Of a stretch of DNA of 64,000 nucleotides, positions 58,440 to 64,000 are shown piece after piece. The notes under the pieces are model-generated. The model worked only from the letters and a program-made list of their open reading frames with translations. It made no database searches and was not told the origin of the DNA. This DNA comes from Episyrphus balteatus (lineage: Eukaryota > Arthropoda > Insecta > Diptera > Syrphidae), in the NCBI RefSeq assembly GCF_945859705.1, contig NC_079136.1:110132028-110196027 (forward strand). Direction: 5' to 3'. The first letter of the stretch is position 1; the number at the start of each line of letters is the position of its first letter. The translations under genes and the position numbers were made by a program.

Positions 58440-58610
58440 CTCAGGCTAAAGCACCATTTATTTTCGATTTCCCAACTATAGTTTCAATAATTTAGTTTAA
58501 TTATTAAAAAAAAAAAGTACGCGTACACCACAGTGACCTTTTTATTTTATAATTTGTTGTTGTCATAATTTTTGAACTAAAGGTGAGCTAACGAAAAAAA
58601 ATAATGGAAT
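58440..58610 (+). repeat. Dispersed repeat family B, copy 2
   Basis: Matches 46795-46935 through CAGGCTAAAGCACCATTTATTTTC, a poly-A stretch and GCGTACACCACAGTGACC, then continues into ATAATTTTTGAACTAAAGGTGAGCTAACG. Confidence 0.55.
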
Positions 58611-59302
58611 TTTAAATCTTTGAACAACAACAACATCTTGAAGGTGCTACCACCAAGTGTTTATGGCTTGAGTTACAGCACTGTTTCAAGGATGCCAATC
58701 CGATTATCAGAGTCCCTTATTCCATTTGTATGTGGTGCTTAGTCTAGTAATTTTTCATTTATAGCTTTTCCAGGTGCTCACATTTGAAAAAATATTTGTA
58801 TTAATCCATAAGCGATATAACCAGACTAATCTTTAGTGAAGTCTATCTATAAATTGGTCAACCCAGTTCGTGACACCATAACTTGCATCTTGCTCTACTC
58901 GTAGTAAAAGAAGCACGAATTTTTTTTTTTTGCGATTTAAAAAGAAGTGAATTTTCTAATTTTTTTTTTATTTTTAACTTAAAATTTTTTTTGTTGAAAA
59001 AATTTGATATGGATAATGGATCAACGTATTTTTTAGTATTTTTAGCACAAATTTGTTTTGTATATGTGCAACTCTATTTTTTCATTAAAAATATGCACTT
59101 TTTTCGTTGTTTTTTTTTTTTTAAACATTAGTGTTAATATACATATATGTGTAACACGCCACAATATAGTCTAACGTATTATATTATTAAACTGCTGAAT
59201 AGTATATATAGAATAATCTTGCATTTCAAGAGTTTGCCCGAGTCTTTAGTAGTTGACTACAAGCTACAAGGCCATTGAATAGTGATACAAAAATGTCCAT
59301 AA
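58611..59302. other. AT-rich spacer, no gene recognised
   Basis: T-rich tracts near 58920-59110 produce an 82-codon Phe-rich frame that is not credible as a gene. Confidence 0.6.
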
Positions 59303-59304
59303 TA

Positions 59305-61405
59305 GGGTAACGTACCCAGTGACCGACACCCTTAAGGGATAATTTGAAAATTCATAACTTTCCCTACACTGCTTCAATTTTAATTATTTAAATGGTTAAT
59401 TTAACTATAAGAAATGGGTTTTAAGTATAATGAAAGCATAAATTATTTAGTAAATCCTTAAAAATATCAAAATTAAAAATGTAATACCTTACCGGTTTTT
59501 TAGTTACCGACACCATTTTTTCAGTAGTGGACACCCGATTTTTTTAGTAATGGACACCCATATCTAAGCTCCATTTACAGTCTTGAATTTATCGCCGGTG
59601 TGTAAGATGTCCGTTTTTATATTAGAACCGAACAACAAGACGGTTTTACTACTGACATTCTCTCGTTTTACGGTGTTAGTTCAAGAAGGAACATCGTACA
59701 CCGGCGATAAAACTGAGAGTGTAAATGCAGCTAAGCATTCAACTACATTTAATGCACTTTGCAGATCTTCGTCTTTGTTTTGCTTCTGTTTTGGCCTTTT
59801 TACACAATAGCCTGAAATGTCGACGCCGACGAATACTCAAGTACTTAAAAATACTGTTTAAACCTAGCTTACAGTTCAACGCATAACAAAACTTAATTTT
59901 CAATACCTGAGGTCGAATCACGGTAAAAGAAAAAGGTAGGAACAGATAGCGTTCATACGTTAACAACCGTGTGCCGTGATTCGACCCCTGATCTCTGTTC
60001 TACTTTAGGTGGGATATTCTGGTTCTGTAAAAAGTTTGATGAAAATAGTTTTCATCGATTCTGATTCAGTGGAAACATGGAAATTAAAGTCAAAATTCTA
60101 TCACATGAAAATAATTTTCTCATCGAAATATTTTCTGTGAAAAGAACAATACGTAGGTACCTGCCATGATAACAAAAAAAAAAAGCAGCTCGAGCCCACA
60201 TAAAAAGATTAGCAGTCGAGCAATACAAACAACCGTTGAACTGCGTACCTACATACATATATCAAGACACAAATTTTGATGGAAAAAGGAAATACATCCT
60301 TTTTTTAACAAGAAAATTAAACGTTTTGACTATTGCCGTATTTATTTAATCAGTAGAAAAATGTAAGGACAGGTATGTAGCTTAAAAGCAAAAATGGAAT
60401 TATAAAATGAAAATTCGAATGAAAACTCCGATGGTGAAAATTTTATCATTTCATTTTTTCACAGAACCAGAATAAGGACCCAGACAAAACGTTACATGCC
60501 TTAAAATTAAAAAGAAAGATTTAGGAATACAAAGAAGATTTTACCTCAAACTTGAATTTAGAAGTTTTCTTTGTAAATTAAAAGTTAGTATATGTGAACT
60601 TAAGGGAAATAAAAATAGGCAAACAAGGGCTAAGTTTTTAGAGTGTGTAGAAAATGATTGTCAAACAATACACACACCTTGCATAAATCGAATGAATCGT
60701 TTTCAGATTCCTTTCACACTTTTTTAAAGTAATTTTACACAGTCGAAAGGAAACATACTTTATAAACTTATTTAAAAGCGCTACGCGATGCTTTGAATCT
60801 TTTGTTTTTTTACACGGTGAACTGTAAACTAGGCCTTAGGAGCAAACAAAAAGTATTTTGAAAACAATTGGGCCTATTCGGCGAGATCTTTTATACTGCT
60901 ATTCTGCAGAAAAAGAACGGTGTCCATAACTAATATCATAAAACGTGTCTAATTGCGCCAGTTATGGACACCAGTGTCGGTCACTGAATTTCGTTGAACA
61001 TTATATTCTAGTTATGAACACCCCACGTAAAATTAAATTATGTTATTATATTTGTAATAACTTAAATTGAAATAGATCTACAAAGCAATTCTCTAACAAA
61101 ATATTCAATTTTAATTTTTGTACCATATACAGATATATTGTTTAAACAATGATTTGTACTTACGTCTTTCTTAAGAATTTCTCAAGTTTCATGCACTTCA
61201 CAGAGTTTCGAAACTTGCAACTTTTATTACAACAAAATCAATCACTACCAACTATGAAGTAAAGTGTTTTCTGATGGAATATACAAGCCTGAACGCGTTA
61301 AAAATAGTTTTCGTACGCTACACCCTAACAAAACCTTAAGAAAACGGAAAAACTGTGCCAGGTGTCGGTAACTGGAAAGGGTGTCGGTCACTGGGTAGTT
61401 TACCC
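59305..61405. mobile_element. 2.1 kb TIR element, TA-flanked, with GTGTCGG(T) repeats
   Basis: The ends are GGGTAACGTACCCAGTGAC (59305-59323) and its near-perfect inverse ending at 61405, both continuing into CGACACCC. TA flanks both sides (59303-59304, 61406-61407). Next to both ends are further copies of a GTTACCGACACC / GTGGACACCC word (59507-59560, 60922-60990, 61355-61385), with alternate orientation left and right. No transposase was found, so it is non-autonomous or gutted. A second element (60017-60472) sits inside it. TA targeting suggests a Tc1/mariner-related or ISL2EU-like group; this is not decided. Confidence 0.75.
60017..60472. mobile_element. Nested 456-bp TIR element, TA-flanked
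   Basis: TTCTGGTTCTGT (60017-60028) and ACAGAACCAGAA (60461-60472) are perfect 12-bp inverted ends flanked by TA (60015-60016, 60473-60474). The subterminal A-rich sequence (GATGAAAAT/ATTTTATCAT) is loosely inverted as well. It lies wholly inside the 59305-61405 element, so it inserted later. No coding frame. Confidence 0.65.
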
Positions 61406-61407
61406 TA

Positions 61408-61847
61408 TTGCAAAATTTTATAAAAAATAAATTAAGAAAACTAAAAAAAATTCAATAAACAAGATAAAGAATAAATTATTATTAAATTTATTAAGAAAAC
61501 TGGATTGTACGTGCTTTTTTTTATTTTAAATATTTTTTTTTCCCGGGCAGAAGGGAGGTATGAAGGTTTTACTGTACAAAGAAAATGAAAATGTTTGTTT
61601 CCAAATAACTTTTTAGTCATTAGTCATTTTAAGCCCGAAGACAATAATATTGACGATGCGATGAATAGTAATTCACGATATAAGCTTTTTAAACGGCTAT
61701 GTTTTGGAGACTTTCCTGTTTGATTTTTTGTTTGAAATTTTGAATTCAAATAGAGCACTTATGGTTAGTCATCTGTCTATAAATTTTAAATAAAAAGTTC
61801 AAGTCATCATCGCAATATATACGTAAATAACTAAAATTCAAGCTTTC
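61408..61847. other. AT-rich spacer, no gene recognised
   Basis: AATTCACGATATAAGCTTTTT at 61671-61690 echoes 35037-35057 near the inverted complex, suggesting another shared old repeat. Confidence 0.5.
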
Positions 61848-62077
61848 GCAAAAAATGGCAACGCCATATTTCCACTATCCAAATTTTTTGAGAAAAACTA
61901 AAACTGCAGTTTTGTTAGATCATAATCACACAAATTTTATTGAAATCATTAGAGCTGTTTTCGAAACGCACCGACACGCAAAAGCCGACGAATGTCATGA
62001 CGAAACCCACTTTTTTTAACTTCTCCATCATCGTAATGTTAGTTTTGATTAAAACCAATACAATATAGAGCAAGTAA
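61848..62077 (+). repeat. Dispersed repeat family A, 3'-part copy
   Basis: It holds the family middle (AAAAACTAAAACTGCAGTTTT), the ATCATTAGAGC core and the ATCGTAATGTTAGTTTTGATT segment, ending AATATAGAGCAAGTAA. It lost the TTGCCCT just before the tip and the whole 5' half. Confidence 0.75.
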
Positions 62078-64000
62078 AAGACATTTTTAGGGTAAGCTAA
62101 TTGTAGTTGTTAAGGGATCTGAATTAAGGATCTCAACAGAGTGTTAAAGAGAGCGAAAACGTTAAAACCTACGTTCGACCTCTTGTATCATCGTAGAACA
62201 GTTTTGCCACGGAAATGCGGCAAATGTTCCATTTAATTAACCAAGATATGGATTTTGAAGACCCTTTCTTAGTTTTTCATACATTTCAAAGAGATCCTCG
62301 ATAGAAATACTAAAATTTTTGTCAACACTAATAAGTTAAAAAAATAATTTATTTATAAATCCATGTTCAATTTAAGACTTCAATTCTTAGAAAAAAAATT
62401 GTTGCGATAAAAAAAATTCACACGAGAATGCAAACTGATAATTTCTCAATTTAATCAGCAATCTTCATGCATTTATTCAGATATTCATAATATATTATAA
62501 GAGAAATAATATAAAACTTAAAGTTTCAAACCTATTAATTTTTTATTAACTTATTTTCTACCGAACTAAAGTAAAAATGCACATGCACTTGTTGTATTTC
62601 TTTATGAGCACATATACATACATACATTTAAAGTTTTATGCACTCTATTCGAATGGATGCATTTTAGGAGCACTTCAATATGTGAAATCATTCAAAAGGC
62701 CAAAATGATTTCGCCATGTATTCCATAAGAACTGGAATCAAAAATCGTCTCCATCCCACAAACCTCCCCTCTTCCGCCTCCCAGTACCCTTGTTCCATTG
62801 ATGTTGGTTGTGAATATTATTCGAGAGGATAAAAATAATGTGGAACAGAAAATCGAGGGCAAAAATTGAGGAAGGCAGCAAAGTACATTTAAAATCAATT
62901 TACATTTGTGTCTACTGAGCTGTGCACTTCTGTTCTACATGAACATTTTTTATTTTATTTTTGTATATTGTACTCGTGTATCCATATTGTGATTTGTGTA
63001 TGGGAAAGACTACATTTGCGGACCAATGATTTTTTTATTGTTCGATAAAACTTTTATTGAAGTTATGTTGTTGGAATGCTTTTCTTGGCAATAGGAAGTT
63101 GAGTGGTCAATGCTGTATTCTTGTTTCGCTTTGACTGAGTGGGTATTGTATCGCAGGCGGCAGGCATTTTGTATATAAAGATTTAAACTGAATACTTTTA
63201 TAATTTTTTTTTCACTTCGTTATAATGTTTTATTTTTGTTTCTTGACTAATACGCATATCGCATAGTCCCCCACCCCTCCAAAAAACGATTTATGTAGGT
63301 ATTCTTAAAATAGAAAAGGTTTGAAAAATCACAAGTACTCCTAAAAGTCACCTTAAGTCACATCAACATACATTATTTAGTTTGTTTTTCGTATTCATCA
63401 CTTTGATCGTTGAGCTTTGCAGTACGACCACTCAAAATTTGTTTAGAAAGGTCAATTTAATGCTCTAAAATATTATACCTATGCGGAGAACCTGATGGCT
63501 TTCAACATGAATATTTTGAAACGAAATGTTTCTCATACGTGATGTCGATTAGTATCAAATCGAATCGATTATCTACATTCATCTCGTATTATATACTCAT
63601 GAAGGCGCCTTTATCCTTCGTACCTTTGGAATGTACAAGCATTCCTTGTCCCAGTTGCCAAAATGTATTGAAAGCTTCGTCGTTTGCGTTTCATATGATT
63701 AATTCTTCCCAGATATCAAGCTGATGAACGTTAAAATAATATTATGCCTGTTGTTTAGGCTACGTTGGTGGAATATTTAATTTGGAATTTTCCCAAAATC
63801 CTCAAGATTTCATTTTATATATAAAATAAAATGTTTTTTTTTTTTTAGGTAAGTATAGGTAGGTACACATACAACTGTACAAAGATGTAGGCTCGAAAGC
63901 AATTCAACTTATAATTGTATTGTTTACGTACTCGATGTGTTTTCATTCAATGAAAACACAATTAAAAGTTATTAACTCTCTGTGGAATAAGTAAGAGGTC
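62078..64000. other. AT-rich spacer to window end
   Basis: No gene, RNA or repeat partner recognised. Short frames at 62692-62898 and 63539-63724 lack any domain. Confidence 0.55.

Overview
The window looks like a gene-poor, strongly AT-rich stretch of an insect nuclear genome, most likely dipteran. Three things support this: a Jockey-type LINE, a Ty3/Gypsy element whose primer site matches a eukaryotic tRNA-Leu, and a Tc1 relic, plus many small inverted-repeat elements in long AT-rich spacer. The species cannot be named from the sequence. No host exon, rRNA or true tRNA gene was recognised. The intact coding sequences all belong to retroelements.

Layout. From 1 to 17 kb there is spacer carrying copies of a ~0.7 kb dispersed repeat (called family A here), a PIF/Harbinger-like MITE with a TAA duplication (2823-3530), a tRNA-derived SINE (11536-11866), several perfect palindromes, and a 2.3 kb TA-flanked element (12942-15235) with a 21-bp minisatellite. 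From 17.4 to 22.6 kb a TIR-bounded element encloses a 5'-truncated Jockey-clade LINE on the minus strand, with an intact 892-codon ORF2 and a poly(A) tract. From 23.6 to 29.8 kb lies a complete Ty3/Gypsy retrotransposon: two identical 496-bp LTRs, an ATAT target duplication, a tRNA-Leu-type primer site, SAP-domain Gag, a -1 frameshift signal, Pol (PR-RT-RH-IN), and a polypurine tract. There is no env.

From 30 to 64 kb there is a Tc1 element with a decayed transposase, a tandem/inverted repeat complex (34.6-36.3 kb), a 14-bp minisatellite (38.0-38.5 kb), a divergent relic of the same LTR family (43.9 kb), a TIR element with internal 15-mers (44.2-45.0 kb), a 2.1 kb foldback element (49.55-51.67 kb), a 42-bp tandem array (52.2-52.65 kb), nested inverted repeats (52.9-54.1 kb), and a 2.1 kb TA-flanked element containing a second TA-flanked element (59.3-61.4 kb).

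How it works together. The Gypsy element looks recently active. Its LTR carries an array of heat-shock-element pentamers just upstream of a TATA box, so heat-inducible transcription is predicted. Gag and Gag-Pol should be made in unequal amounts from one RNA, because GGGAAAC and a potential H-type pseudoknot sit at the end of gag. The Jockey ORF1 stop and ORF2 start overlap as ATGA, suggesting termination-reinitiation. Most other elements look non-autonomous and would need enzymes from elsewhere. A gapless 79-bp pair of similar non-coding segments 22.7 kb apart (8049 and 30768) is the best hint of host regulatory DNA.
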